A DNA stretch of 64,000 bases from Brevundimonas basaltis (GTDB lineage: Bacteria > Pseudomonadota > Alphaproteobacteria > Caulobacterales > Caulobacteraceae). The position numbers and the translations under genes were made by a program. Within the stretch, counting starts at the first letter, position 1. The number at the start of each line of letters is the position of its first letter. A model generated the notes under the pieces. It was not told the DNA's origin. It saw nothing but the letters and a program-made list of their open reading frames with translations, and did no database searches. The stretch is taken from assembly GCF_014202075.1 (NCBI RefSeq), contig NZ_JACHFZ010000003.1:186001-250000 (forward strand), read 5' to 3'. Positions 55,759 through 64,000 of the stretch are shown in pieces.

Positions 55759-57099
55759 TTGCGCAATCTCGCCGCCGCCGTCGAAGCGATCGATCCGCTG
55801 GTCGTGACCGGCAAGGTCGCGGGCGTGAACGGTTTGCTGATCGAATCGAAGGGCGGCCTGTCGCGGCTCGCCGTCGGCGCCCGGGCCGAGATCGCGCGTG
55901 GACGCCTCTCGCCGCTGCCCGCCGAGGTCGTCGGTTTCCGCGACGCCAAGGCCCTGCTGATGCCGTTCGGTCCGGTCGAGGGCGTGGCCCCCGGCGCCGA
56001 CATCCGCATCGTCTCCGCCGCCGCCAGCGTGCGGCCGACCACCGCCTGGCTGGGCCGGATCATCGACGCCTTCGGCCAGCCCATCGACGGCAAGGGCCCC
56101 CTGCCCGTCGGCCCGGCCGCCTATCCCCTGCGCGCACCCCCGCCCCCGGCCCATTCGCGCGGCCGCGTCGGCGAGCGGCTGGACCTCGGCGTGCGCGCTA
56201 TGGACGTCTTCACCACCACCTGCCGCGGCCAGCGCCTCGGCATTTTCGCCGGCTCGGGCGTCGGCAAGTCGGTGCTGCTGTCGATGCTGGCCAAGCAGGC
56301 GACCTGTGATGTCGTGGTCGTCGGCCTGATCGGCGAACGCGGTCGGGAAGTCCGCGAGTTCGTCGAGGAGACCCTCGGCGAAGAGGGGCTGCGCCGCGCC
56401 GTGGTCGTCGTCGCCACCTCGGACGAGCCGGCCCTGAAGCGTCGACAGTCCGCCTATATGACCATGGCCGTCTCGGAATATTTTCGGGATCAGGACCTCG
56501 AGGTGCTGTGCCTGATGGACTCGGTGACCCGCTTCGCCATGGCCCAGCGCGAGATCGGTCTCGCCGCCGGCGAGCCGCCGACCACCAAGGGCTACACCCC
56601 CACCGTCTTCACCGAACTGCCCAAGCTGCTGGAGCGCGCCGGGCCCGGTCCGGTCCGCCCCGACGGCACCACCGCCGGGCCGATCACCGCCCTGTTCACC
56701 GTGCTGGTCGACGGCGGCGATCATGACGAACCCATCGCCGACGCCGTGCGAGGCATCCTCGACGGCCACATCGTCATGGACCGCAAGATCGCCGAGCGCG
56801 GACGCTTCCCGGCCATCGACGTGCTGAAGTCCGTCAGCCGCACCCTGCCGGGCTGTCAGACCCCGCCCGAGCGCGAGCTGAACAAACGCGCCCGCCAATG
56901 CCTCAGCGCCTACGCCAACATGGAAGAGCTGATCAAGATCGGCGCCTACCGCACCGGGGCCGATCCGATCGTCGACCGCGCCATCGCACTGAACCCTGCG
57001 CTGGAGGCCTTCCTCGGCCAGGATCACCACGACGTGACGCGCCTCGCCGATTCCTTTGACCGTCTGGAAACCATTCTGAACCAAGGAATGGTGCAATGA
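55759..57099 (+). CDS. fliI: flagellum-specific ATPase FliI
   Basis: FliI energises export of flagellar substrates. The 446-residue protein has the F1-beta-like core with Walker [76 protein letters not shown] and a C-terminal GAYRTGADP. The start is a TTG at 55759 in the track of conserved [13 protein letters not shown]. fliJ follows after 13 bases. Other flagellar genes must lie elsewhere. Confidence 0.96.
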   Translation: MRNLAAAVEAIDPLVVTGKVAGVNGLLIESKGGLSRLAVGARAEIARGRLSPLPAEVVGFRDAKALLMPFGPVEGVAPGADIRIVSAAASVRPTTAWLGRIIDAFGQPIDGKGPLPVGPAAYPLRAPPPPAHSRGRVGERLDLGVRAMDVFTTTCRGQRLGIFAGSGVGKSVLLSMLAKQATCDVVVVGLIGERGREVREFVEETLGEEGLRRAVVVVATSDEPALKRRQSAYMTMAVSEYFRDQDLEVLCLMDSVTRFAMAQREIGLAAGEPPTTKGYTPTVFTELPKLLERAGPGPVRPDGTTAGPITALFTVLVDGGDHDEPIADAVRGILDGHIVMDRKIAERGRFPAIDVLKSVSRTLPGCQTPPERELNKRARQCLSAYANMEELIKIGAYRTGADPIVDRAIALNPALEAFLGQDHHDVTRLADSFDRLETILNQGMVQ

Positions 57100-57112
57100 C
57101 CGGAGACGCACC

Positions 57113-57523
57113 ATGACCGCCTGGGCCCAATCCCTGATCCGCATCTCCAACTATGAGGTCGAGACGCTTCAGAAACGCCTCGCCGAGATCACCGCCCGCC
57201 GCACCTCCGCCGAAATGCGCATCGCCGTGCTCGAGGCCGAGGCCGAGATCGAGCAGGAGCGCGCCCGCGAGGACACCGAGGCCGGCATGCTGCTGCAGGC
57301 TTATCTGAACGGCTGGAAGCTGCGCAAATCTGCAGCCGAGGCAGATGTCGTCGAAATCAGCGCCGAGGAAGACGGGGCCCGCGACGCCCTCTCGGGCGCG
57401 TTCGAGGAACTGAAGAAGTTCGAGCACGTCGCCGAAACCACCCGGCTGAACCGCCTCGTCGCCGCCGGCAAGCGCGAGACCGCCGCCTTCGACGAACTGG
57501 GCCTGAGGCGCCGTGCGGGCTGA
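57113..57523 (+). CDS. fliJ: flagellar export chaperone FliJ
   Basis: The 136-residue protein is a long coiled coil (EVETLQKRLAEITARRTSAEMRIAVLEAEAEIEQERAREDTEAG), the antiparallel structure of FliJ that joins FliI to FlhA. Position after fliI makes the call strong even though FliJ diverges in sequence. Its end overlaps the GH10 gene start by 11 bases. Confidence 0.9.
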   Translation: MTAWAQSLIRISNYEVETLQKRLAEITARRTSAEMRIAVLEAEAEIEQERAREDTEAGMLLQAYLNGWKLRKSAAEADVVEISAEEDGARDALSGAFEELKKFEHVAETTRLNRLVAAGKRETAAFDELGLRRRAG

Positions 57524-58604
57524 CCCGCCCCGCCTGAACCGCCGCGCCTTCCTCGCCGCGCCCATCGCCCTGACCGCCTGCGACCGCTTCGCCGCCGCCG
57601 AACCATCCGCCGTCCAGCCCGCTGCGCCGCTGAAGGACGTCGTCCCGGCCCCTTTCGGCGCCACCGGCATGACCTGGCAGCTCGACCAGCCCGACTGGGT
57701 CGAACAGGTCCTGCGCCACTGCGCCCAGCTGACCCCCGAGTGGGAGCAGAAGATGGAGCGCACCCTCGGCCCCGGCTTCACCTACGACTTCGAGCCGTCC
57801 GACCGCGTCGTCGCCTTCGCCCACAACAACGGCCTGCGTGTCCACGGCCATACGGTGATCTGGTATTCGCAGGGAGCCGAGGTCTTCGACGACGCCACGG
57901 TCCCGCGCGCCCGTTTTGCCGCCGAATACGACCGTTACATCTCGACGTTCGTCGGTCGCTACCGGGGCCGGATGGCCGGCTGGGACGTGGTCAACGAGCC
58001 GGTCGCCGAGGACGGCGACGGCCTGCGCGCCTGTCACTGGAGCCGCGCCCTCGGCATGGAGGGCTATATGGTCCGCGCTTTCGAACAGGCCCGGGCCGCC
58101 GACCCTGAGGCCGTTCTGTTCCTCAACGAATACAATCTCGAGAACATCCCCCGGAAAGGGGCCACCTTCCTCCGCCTCGTCGAGCGCCTGCTCAAACTCG
58201 GCGCGCCGGTCGGCGGCATCGGCACCCAGTCCCACCTCGACATCGAGATTCCCGCCGGCCAGATCACCGCCTTCATGCGTGACGCCGCCTCGCTGGGCCT
58301 GCCGATCCATGTCTCCGAGCTGGACTTCCCCATGCAGCGCGACGGCGGCCGCATGCCGGACCTGCGCCCCACCGCCGAACGCCGCGCCCAGCAGGTCGCC
58401 CGCGTCGGCGAACTGGCCGAGGCCTTCATGGCCCTGCCCGATCGCCAGCGGTACGCCTTCACCACCTGGGGCCTGCGCGACACCGATAGCTGGCTGCTCC
58501 GCGAGGAAGGCAAGAACCGCCGCGACGACAGCCCCCTCCTCCTCGACCCCGCCGGCCGCCCCAACCCGGCGTATCACGCCCTGGCCGACGCGTTCGGGCG
58601 TTAG
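57513..58604 (+). CDS. GH10 endo-1,4-beta-xylanase
   Basis: A 363-residue exported glycoside hydrolase with a signal-like N-terminus containing RRAFLAAPIALTAC (lipobox-like). The GH10 barrel shows the acid/base Glu162 in WDVVNEPV, the nucleophile Glu269 in HVSELDFP, GHTVIWYSQ and TWGLRDTDSWL. Start is GTG 57513, inside the fliJ end. It probably hydrolyses xylan or related polysaccharides. No other xylan genes are adjacent, so its place after fliIJ looks accidental. Confidence 0.9.
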   Translation: MRADPPRLNRRAFLAAPIALTACDRFAAAEPSAVQPAAPLKDVVPAPFGATGMTWQLDQPDWVEQVLRHCAQLTPEWEQKMERTLGPGFTYDFEPSDRVVAFAHNNGLRVHGHTVIWYSQGAEVFDDATVPRARFAAEYDRYISTFVGRYRGRMAGWDVVNEPVAEDGDGLRACHWSRALGMEGYMVRAFEQARAADPEAVLFLNEYNLENIPRKGATFLRLVERLLKLGAPVGGIGTQSHLDIEIPAGQITAFMRDAASLGLPIHVSELDFPMQRDGGRMPDLRPTAERRAQQVARVGELAEAFMALPDRQRYAFTTWGLRDTDSWLLREEGKNRRDDSPLLLDPAGRPNPAYHALADAFGR

Positions 58605-58614
58605 ACGGGAACCG

Positions 58615-58746
58615 TCCTCCCCCACAGGGGGAGAGGGGCCGCGAAGCGGTGGAGGGGGCCTGACCGCAAACGCCGGCGTCCGGGAAAGCCCCCCTCCACC
58701 ACGCTTCGCGCGGTCCCCCTCCCCCGGCGCTTCGCTAGGGGGAGGA
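58615..58746. repeat. large inverted repeat of the GC-rich palindromic family
   Basis: Arm one (58615-58660) contains GGGGGAGAGGGGCC and GCGAAGCGGTGGAGGGGGC. Arm two (58688-58746) is its near complement (GCCCCCCTCCACCACGCTTCGCG). The arms flank a 27-base spacer. The element extends over the 3' end of the CinA-like gene (to 58746), and its C/G words recur near 21500 and 21820. It could fold into a 45-bp hairpin. Confidence 0.75.
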
Positions 58747-59490
58747 ATGCGCCTCGATCCCCGCCGCGCCCAGCGCCGCCAGCAAAGCCGTCACCGCCGC
58801 ATCCACCTTGGCCGCCTCCCGCCCTCGCACCACCAGATTGGTCCCCACTTCCCCGACCGTGCCGTGCCCGAACGGATAGCTGCCGAAGCTCAGGTCCCGG
58901 TTGGCCCGCGCCGCCGCCGTCAGCAGCTCCGCGACGTCGCCCTCGCCCACGCCGCTGACGCGCAACGTCCGCGCATGCACCACCGCGCCGGCCCTCAGTC
59001 GCGGCGCGACGTCTTCCAGCATGGCCGTCATGATCTTCGGCACCCCGGCCATGACGAAGACATTGCCGATCTGGAAGCCCGGCGCGTCCGTCACCGGATT
59101 GGTGATCAGCGTTCCGCCTTCCGGTATCCGCGCCATTCGCCGCCGCGGCGCGTTGAACTCCGCCCCGTAGCGCTTCTCCAGAATCGCCACCGCCGCCGGA
59201 TGCTCTGGCAGGGTCACCCCGAACGCCGTCGCCACCGCGTCCGCTGTGATGTCGTCGTGCGTCGGCCCGATCCCGCCGGTGGTGAAGACATAGTCGTGGC
59301 CGGCCCTCAGCGCGTTCAGCGCTTCCACAATCTGCGCCTTCCGGTCCCCGACCGTCCGCGCCTCCATCAGATCGATCCCCAGCGCCGCCAGGAACCGGGC
59401 GATGGTGTTCAGATTGGTGTCCTGCGTCCGCCCGGACAGGACCTCGTCACCGATGATCAGGACGGCGGCGGTGGGAGACGATTCGGTCAT
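58735..59490 (-). CDS. CinA N-terminal / molybdopterin-binding domain protein
   Basis: The 251-residue protein has a MoCF-type fold (IIGDEVLSGRTQDTNLNTIARFL and TTGGIGPTHDDITADAVATAFG) followed by a CinA-like domain without the C-terminal deamidase. CinA-family proteins include nicotinamide-nucleotide and ADP-ribose pyrophosphatases, so exact activity is uncertain. The 3' end of the gene is built from the GC-rich repeat, so its last residues are encoded by repeat DNA. Confidence 0.87.
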   Translation of the reverse strand: MTESSPTAAVLIIGDEVLSGRTQDTNLNTIARFLAALGIDLMEARTVGDRKAQIVEALNALRAGHDYVFTTGGIGPTHDDITADAVATAFGVTLPEHPAAVAILEKRYGAEFNAPRRRMARIPEGGTLITNPVTDAPGFQIGNVFVMAGVPKIMTAMLEDVAPRLRAGAVVHARTLRVSGVGEGDVAELLTAAARANRDLSFGSYPFGHGTVGEVGTNLVVRGREAAKVDAAVTALLAALGAAGIEAHSSP

Positions 59491-59588
59491 GCGAACACGC
59501 TAGACTGTCGGCAACCTGCGGTCATCGTAACGCCTTGAGCTTGTGTGCTATGATGGCCATCTGAGCCGACCCCGACTGAAAGCCCCCG

Positions 59589-60410
59589 ATGTACGAGACC
59601 CCCGAACTGGACAGCGACGCCTTCGTCCGCACCCACGAGATCCGCGTCCACGACGACGAGGCGTTCGAGGGCATGCGCAAGGCCGGCCGCCTGGTCGCCG
59701 AGGCGCTCGACATGATCACCGAATATGTGAAGCCGGGCGTCACCACGGGCGAGATCGACGACCGCATCCGCGAGTTCACGCTCGACCATGGGGCCCTGCC
59801 CGCCTGCCTTGGCTACAAGGGCTACGAGAAGACCATCTGCACCTCGATCAACCACGTCGTCTGCCACGGCATTCCCGGCGACAAGGTTCTGAAGGACGGC
59901 GACATCGTCAACATCGACCACACCGTCATCGTCGACGGTTGGCACGGCGACTCCAGCCGCATGTATGCGGTCGGAAACATCAACGCCCGCGCCAAAAAAT
60001 TGATCGACGTCACCTACGACGCACTCGACGCCGGCCTGGCGGTGATCAAGCCCGGCGCCACTTTCGGCGACATCGGCTACGCCATCCAGCAGGTGGTCGA
60101 GGCCAACCGCATGTCGGTCGTCCGCGATTTCTGCGGCCACGGCATCGGCCGCATCTTCCACGACAGCCCCAACGTCCTGCACTACGGCCGCCGCGGCGAG
60201 GGCGCGACGCTGAAAGAGGGCATGTTCTTCACCGTCGAGCCGATGGTGAACCTCGGCAAGCCGCACGTGAAGGTGTTGTCCGACGGCTGGACCGCCGTCA
60301 CCCGCGACAAGTCCCTGTCGTCCCAGTGCGAGCACAGCGTCGGCGTCACCGCCGACGGCGTCGAACTGTTCTCCGCCAGCCCTGCAGGTCTGTTCCGGCC
60401 GAAATTCTAG
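59589..60410 (+). CDS. map: type I methionine aminopeptidase
   Basis: It removes N-terminal methionine from new proteins. The 273-residue protein has the pita-bread fold motifs: [76 protein letters not shown] and [11 protein letters not shown] with the metal-binding Asp, His and Glu residues. The start is ATG 59589. Confidence 0.96.
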   Translation: MYETPELDSDAFVRTHEIRVHDDEAFEGMRKAGRLVAEALDMITEYVKPGVTTGEIDDRIREFTLDHGALPACLGYKGYEKTICTSINHVVCHGIPGDKVLKDGDIVNIDHTVIVDGWHGDSSRMYAVGNINARAKKLIDVTYDALDAGLAVIKPGATFGDIGYAIQQVVEANRMSVVRDFCGHGIGRIFHDSPNVLHYGRRGEGATLKEGMFFTVEPMVNLGKPHVKVLSDGWTAVTRDKSLSSQCEHSVGVTADGVELFSASPAGLFRPKF

Positions 60411-60489
60411 GTCTCGAGCGGGTTCAGTCGGATGGCTGGACGTTCCCTTTCTGTTCTGGCAACGTGCGGTGATCCATCCGGAGGCCGCC

Positions 60490-61266
60490 ATGTCCGCCGT
60501 GCTGCCCTTCCCAAGTCCAGCGTCCCCGCGCCCTGACGTACGCCCCGCCGACGTCGTCCCTCTCAGGAGCGCCGGCCTCTCCGGCCATCGCGAGCGGCTT
60601 CGTGACCGGGCCCGCCGCGCCGGCCTGCCCCACCTCCCCGACTACGAACTGCTCGAACTCTTCCTGTTCCGCAGCCAGCCGCAGGGCGACGTCAAGCCGA
60701 TCGCCAAAGCTCTTCTGGCTCGTTTCGGCTCGCTCGCGGCCGTGTTGGCCGCCTCTGTCGAGGACCTGATGACGGTCAGGGCCGAAGACGCGCGTGGTCG
60801 GACCAGGGGCGTCGGCGCCGAGACCGCCCTCGACCTCGCCGCCCTGCACGAGGTCGCCAGGCGCGTCGCGAAGGAAGCGGCCGGAAAGCGCACCGTCATC
60901 TCCTCGTGGACCGCCCTGCTCGCCTACGTCCGCCTGTCGCTCCAGCATGAGCCGCGCGAGCAGTTCCGCGTTCTCTACCTCGACAACCGCAATCAGCTGA
61001 TCCTCGACGAAATCCAGAACCGCGGCACCGTCGATCACGCCCCGGTCTATCCCCGCGAGGTGGTGCGCCGGGCGCTGGAGCTATCGGCCAGGTCGATGAT
61101 CATCGTCCACAACCATCCCTCCGGCGACCCGACCCCCTCGCGCCCCGATATCGACATGACCCGCCAGGTCATCGCGGCCGCCCGCGCCCTTGAACTCTCC
61201 GTCCACGACCACCTGATCGTCGGCCGCGACGGCGTGGCCAGCTTCAAGCAACTCGGGCTGATGTAG
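60490..61266 (+). CDS. radC: RadC-family JAMM/MPN+ protein
   Basis: The 258-residue protein has an N-terminal UPF0758/RadC helix-hairpin-helix part ([28 protein letters not shown]) and a JAMM domain with the metal-binding [14 protein letters not shown]. The role of RadC is not settled; a repair role was questioned after the original report. The ATG at 60490 follows GGAGG, so the longer frame from 60469 is not needed. Confidence 0.94.
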   Translation: MSAVLPFPSPASPRPDVRPADVVPLRSAGLSGHRERLRDRARRAGLPHLPDYELLELFLFRSQPQGDVKPIAKALLARFGSLAAVLAASVEDLMTVRAEDARGRTRGVGAETALDLAALHEVARRVAKEAAGKRTVISSWTALLAYVRLSLQHEPREQFRVLYLDNRNQLILDEIQNRGTVDHAPVYPREVVRRALELSARSMIIVHNHPSGDPTPSRPDIDMTRQVIAAARALELSVHDHLIVGRDGVASFKQLGLM

Positions 61267-61280
61267 GCGGCTTTTCCGGC

Positions 61281-64000
61281 TCACGTTCGGTCCAGGATCG
61301 CCCTCACGCGTTCCGCAAGCTGCTCGAAGGTGAAGGGCTTGCTGATCAGCTGAACGCCGGGATCCAGCCTCCCGTGGTGCACGATCGCGTTGCGCGAATA
61401 TCCCGTCGTGAACAGGATTTTTAGGCCTTCACGCAGGTTTGCGGCTTCGTCCGCCAGTTCGCGGCCGCTCTTGCCAGGAAGCACCACATCGGTGAACAAC
61501 AGGTCGATCCGGTCGTCACCCTTCAGGATCGCGAGCGCGGCCTCGGCTTCCGCAGCCTCGATCACCTTGTAGCCGAGTTCATTGAGGATCAGGGCGCTGT
61601 TCGCCCTGACGTCTTCATTGTCCTCGACCAGCAGGATGACCTCGCCTTCGCTGCTTCCGGCGATAATAGACGGCGAGACGACCTCGCCGGCTCCCGCCTC
61701 GCCGAGGAACCGCGGGAAGTAGAGCTTGACCGTCGTCCCCTGCCCTTCTTCGCTGTAGACCATGACGTGGCCCCCGGACTGCTTCACGAACCCGTAAACC
61801 ATGCTGAGGCCGAGGCCGGTCCCCTTGCCCACCTCCTTGGTGGTGAAGAACGGTTCGAACACCCGCGCGACCGTTTCGGGGCTCATGCCGCCGCCGGTGT
61901 CGCTGACCGCGACCATTACATACTGGCCGGGGACAACCTCGGCATCGACCGCTGAATAGGACTCATCGAGCGCGGTGTTCCCCGTTTCGATGGTCAGCTT
62001 CCCGCCGTCCGGCATCGCATCCCGGGCGTTGACCGCCAGGTTCAGCAGGGCGCTTTCCAGCTGATTCTGGTCGGCCTCGATCGGCCAGAGCCGCGGCAGC
62101 AGCACGCCTTCCAGTTCGATCTGCTCACCAAGCGTCCGGTGCAGCAGCTCCGTCATTTCCCGGACGACCAGATTCAGCTCGAGCGGCTTGGGCTCAAGCG
62201 GCTGACGCCGCGAGAAGGCCAGAAGCCGGCTGGTCAGGCTCGCGGCGCGCTGGGCGCCCTTGATCGACATATCCAGCGCGCGCGCGATCCGCGCCTCCTC
62301 ATCGGGCTTGCTCCGCCGGATGGTGTCCAGACCGCCGATGATGACGGTCAGAAGGTTGTTGAAGTCGTGGGCGACCCCGCCGGTCAACTGGCCGATCGCC
62401 TCCATCTTCTGCGCCTGCCGCAGGGCTTCCTCGGCCTTTGTCCGCTCGGCGATCTCCTGGGTGACCCTTTCCTCCAGACTGTTGTTCAGCGCCTGCAAAT
62501 CGGTCTCGGCGCGTCGACGCTGCTCGATTTCCGTCTGGGCGGCCTGGAAAAGCCGGGCATTGTCGATCGCGACAGCGGCCTGGCTGGCCAGACCGACCAC
62601 TCTCTCCTCCGCCAGATCGTTGAAGACCCCGGCATTCGGATGTCCGAAGAACAGCCCGCCGATCACTTCGCCCGATCGAAGCCGGACCGGAACCGCCAGA
62701 TAGCTCCGCACCGGCAGATGCCCTTTCGGCATGCCCTTGTAGGGAGCCATCCTGCCGTAGCGATCGTCCTTGGTGACATCGTCCAGCCGTATCACCCCGG
62801 TGCCGTCGAATGTCGGCCGGAAAATATCCGTCGCCCGCGGCATGGGAAACTGCTCGAACGCCTCCTTCGGCGCGCCGGACAGGCTGTACAGCATGAAGCT
62901 TTCGCCCGACGGGTCCGTGACATTGTAGAAGAAGGCCCCGAAAGCCGCGCCGGTCACCTCCACCGCCGCGTCCGTGACCCGCTGCACCAGCCGGTCCAAC
63001 TCCAGATCGCCCGCCACTTCGGACGCCGTCCGGTTCAGAATCCGGAGCGTCTTGGTCTGCTCCTCAAGAGCGGCGGCCTTCTCCGACAGCGCTGATTGCG
63101 CCGCCAGCCGTTCCGACACATCGGCGAAAGTGCAGATCGCGCCAGCGTGCACGCCGTCCACAAACAGCGGCGCGGCCCGGTATTCGACCGGCACCGTCCC
63201 CCCGTCCAGACGGTAGAACAGTTCCCCGTCCACGTGAGCGCCCTCACCGCTGCTGGCCGCCCGGTAGATGGGACATTCTTCCTTGGGGTAATGGGCGCCG
63301 TCGGCGTGGGAGTGATGAATGACGTCGTGCAGCTTGCGACCGACAGCGTCTTCGGCGCGCTCGAACCCGAGCATCTCCAGAAACGCGCGGTTGACCATGG
63401 TGGTCACGCCGTCGCGATCGACGGAATAGAAGCCCTCCCCGGCGGAATCGAGCAACGCCTCCAGAAAGCCGCGGCTCTCCCGAAGTTCGGCCTCGCTCTG
63501 ACGCAGGTTCTGTTCGGCCTGATACCGATCGTCGATATCGATCACGGACCCGATGTAGCCGAGAAACTCGCCATTGGCCCCGAACCGGGGGGAGGCGGCG
63601 TCGATCGCCCGGTGATAGGAGCCGTCCGCCGTCTTCAGCCGGTATTCGGAGCGGAAGGGCTCGCCCCGCTCATTGGCGGCCAGGAAGACGTCGCGGGCCA
63701 TCTGCCGGTCGTCGGGATGGACCGCATCGAGCCAGCCGAGTCCCAGCGCCTCCGACTCCGCCTGACCCGTGAAGGCGTACCAGCTCTTGTTCAGATAGCT
63801 GCAGCGTCCGTCCGCCTCGGTGACCCACATCATCACCGGCGCGTGGTCGGCCATGTTGCGGAATCGGGCCTCGCTCTCCTGCAGGGCCGCGCTCTTGCGG
63901 CGCTCCTCCGCGATGGCCCTGACCTCGATCACCGTCCCGACCGTCGTATCGGTCTCGTCACGAATGGGCGAGGCGGTGAAGCCCACGGGGTAGAAGCTGC
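61281..64000 (-). CDS. hybrid sensor histidine kinase with PAS and GAF domains, 5' end outside window
   Basis: The frame is open to the window edge, and only the last 906 codons are visible. The visible order is the end of a PAS domain (GFTASPIRDETDTTVGTV), PAS at about 40-160 and 175-300, a GAF domain (about 320-480, AFGAFFYNVTDPSGESF), a histidine phosphotransfer domain with GGVAHDFNNLLTV, the ATPase domain (VSDTGGGMSPETVARVFEPFFTTKEVGKGTGLGLSMVYG) and a C-terminal receiver (LFTDVVLPGKSG). No membrane segment is visible. It is a cytosolic hybrid kinase; the target is unknown. Confidence 0.93.
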   Translation of the reverse strand, partial: SFYPVGFTASPIRDETDTTVGTVIEVRAIAEERRKSAALQESEARFRNMADHAPVMMWVTEADGRCSYLNKSWYAFTGQAESEALGLGWLDAVHPDDRQMARDVFLAANERGEPFRSEYRLKTADGSYHRAIDAASPRFGANGEFLGYIGSVIDIDDRYQAEQNLRQSEAELRESRGFLEALLDSAGEGFYSVDRDGVTTMVNRAFLEMLGFERAEDAVGRKLHDVIHHSHADGAHYPKEECPIYRAASSGEGAHVDGELFYRLDGGTVPVEYRAAPLFVDGVHAGAICTFADVSERLAAQSALSEKAAALEEQTKTLRILNRTASEVAGDLELDRLVQRVTDAAVEVTGAAFGAFFYNVTDPSGESFMLYSLSGAPKEAFEQFPMPRATDIFRPTFDGTGVIRLDDVTKDDRYGRMAPYKGMPKGHLPVRSYLAVPVRLRSGEVIGGLFFGHPNAGVFNDLAEERVVGLASQAAVAIDNARLFQAAQTEIEQRRRAETDLQALNNSLEERVTQEIAERTKAEEALRQAQKMEAIGQLTGGVAHDFNNLLTVIIGGLDTIRRSKPDEEARIARALDMSIKGAQRAASLTSRLLAFSRRQPLEPKPLELNLVVREMTELLHRTLGEQIELEGVLLPRLWPIEADQNQLESALLNLAVNARDAMPDGGKLTIETGNTALDESYSAVDAEVVPGQYVMVAVSDTGGGMSPETVARVFEPFFTTKEVGKGTGLGLSMVYGFVKQSGGHVMVYSEEGQGTTVKLYFPRFLGEAGAGEVVSPSIIAGSSEGEVILLVEDNEDVRANSALILNELGYKVIEAAEAEAALAILKGDDRIDLLFTDVVLPGKSGRELADEAANLREGLKILFTTGYSRNAIVHHGRLDPGVQLISKPFTFEQLAERVRAILDRT

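Overview
The window is 64 kb of high-GC chromosomal DNA from an alphaproteobacterium, most likely a member of the Caulobacteraceae such as Brevundimonas. This rests on protein character and gene order, not on a database search. The indicators are a DUF1476 (F1 zeta-type) ATPase inhibitor, a Caulobacter-like RpoH, a MucR/Ros regulator, DUF2336 proteins, a CtrA-type box before fliIJ, remnants of a gene transfer agent (GTA), and many stop/start overlaps (GTGA, ATGA, TGATG). Nearly all of it is ordinary core genome with dense coding. I saw no tRNA, rRNA, CRISPR array, insertion sequence or intact prophage.

Layout. 1-8.7 kb: end of a secreted protein, ETF-ubiquinone oxidoreductase, a uracil-DNA-glycosylase-like protein, a lytic transglycosylase, a GST, purB with a hypoxanthine/uracil DNA glycosylase, a fasciclin lipoprotein and the zeta inhibitor. 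8.9-15.9 kb: purC-purS, purQ and purL, interrupted by small and membrane genes. 15.9-20 kb: two Tat-type exported enzymes (PhoD-like phosphatase, amidohydrolase) and a TraB-like protein. 20-22.4 kb: coiled-coil gene, zapA, a probable 6S RNA, 5-formyl-THF cyclo-ligase and a YmdB-type phosphodiesterase. 22.5-25.7 kb: tkt and purT, the latter carrying an in-frame palindromic repeat. 25.7-31.4 kb: S41 protease, EF-hand protein and a two-component system fused in an operon with a second S41 protease. 31.5-35.4 kb: glycolytic set gap, a small membrane protein, pgk and class I aldolase. 35.4-42.7 kb: DUF2799 lipoprotein, RluA-type pseudouridine synthase, rpoH with a structured leader, a degenerate receiver protein, purA, serC and a DnaJ-like protein. 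42.8-44.2 kb: a GTA deletion scar. 44.2-50.4 kb: YcgN, Uup-like ABC-F ATPase, a 600-nt structured non-coding stretch, an orphan NMT1-type binding protein, a proline-rich exported protein and DUF2336. 50.4-54.6 kb: mucR, a second DUF2336 gene, and a DUF4287-tetR-PCuAC operon. 54.6-64 kb: cysK, fliI-fliJ, a GH10 xylanase, a CinA-like protein, map, radC and a large hybrid histidine kinase cut by the window edge.

Pathways. De novo purine synthesis is strongly represented (purB, C, S, Q, L, T, A) but scattered. Lower glycolysis (gap-pgk-fba) and transketolase form a central-carbon block. Points that deserve a second look are the repeat inside purT, the switch-like rpoH leader, the GTA scar, the hairpin-rich region after uup, the receiver with Glu at the phospho-site, two DUF2336 genes flanking mucR, and several well-initiated small ORFs.
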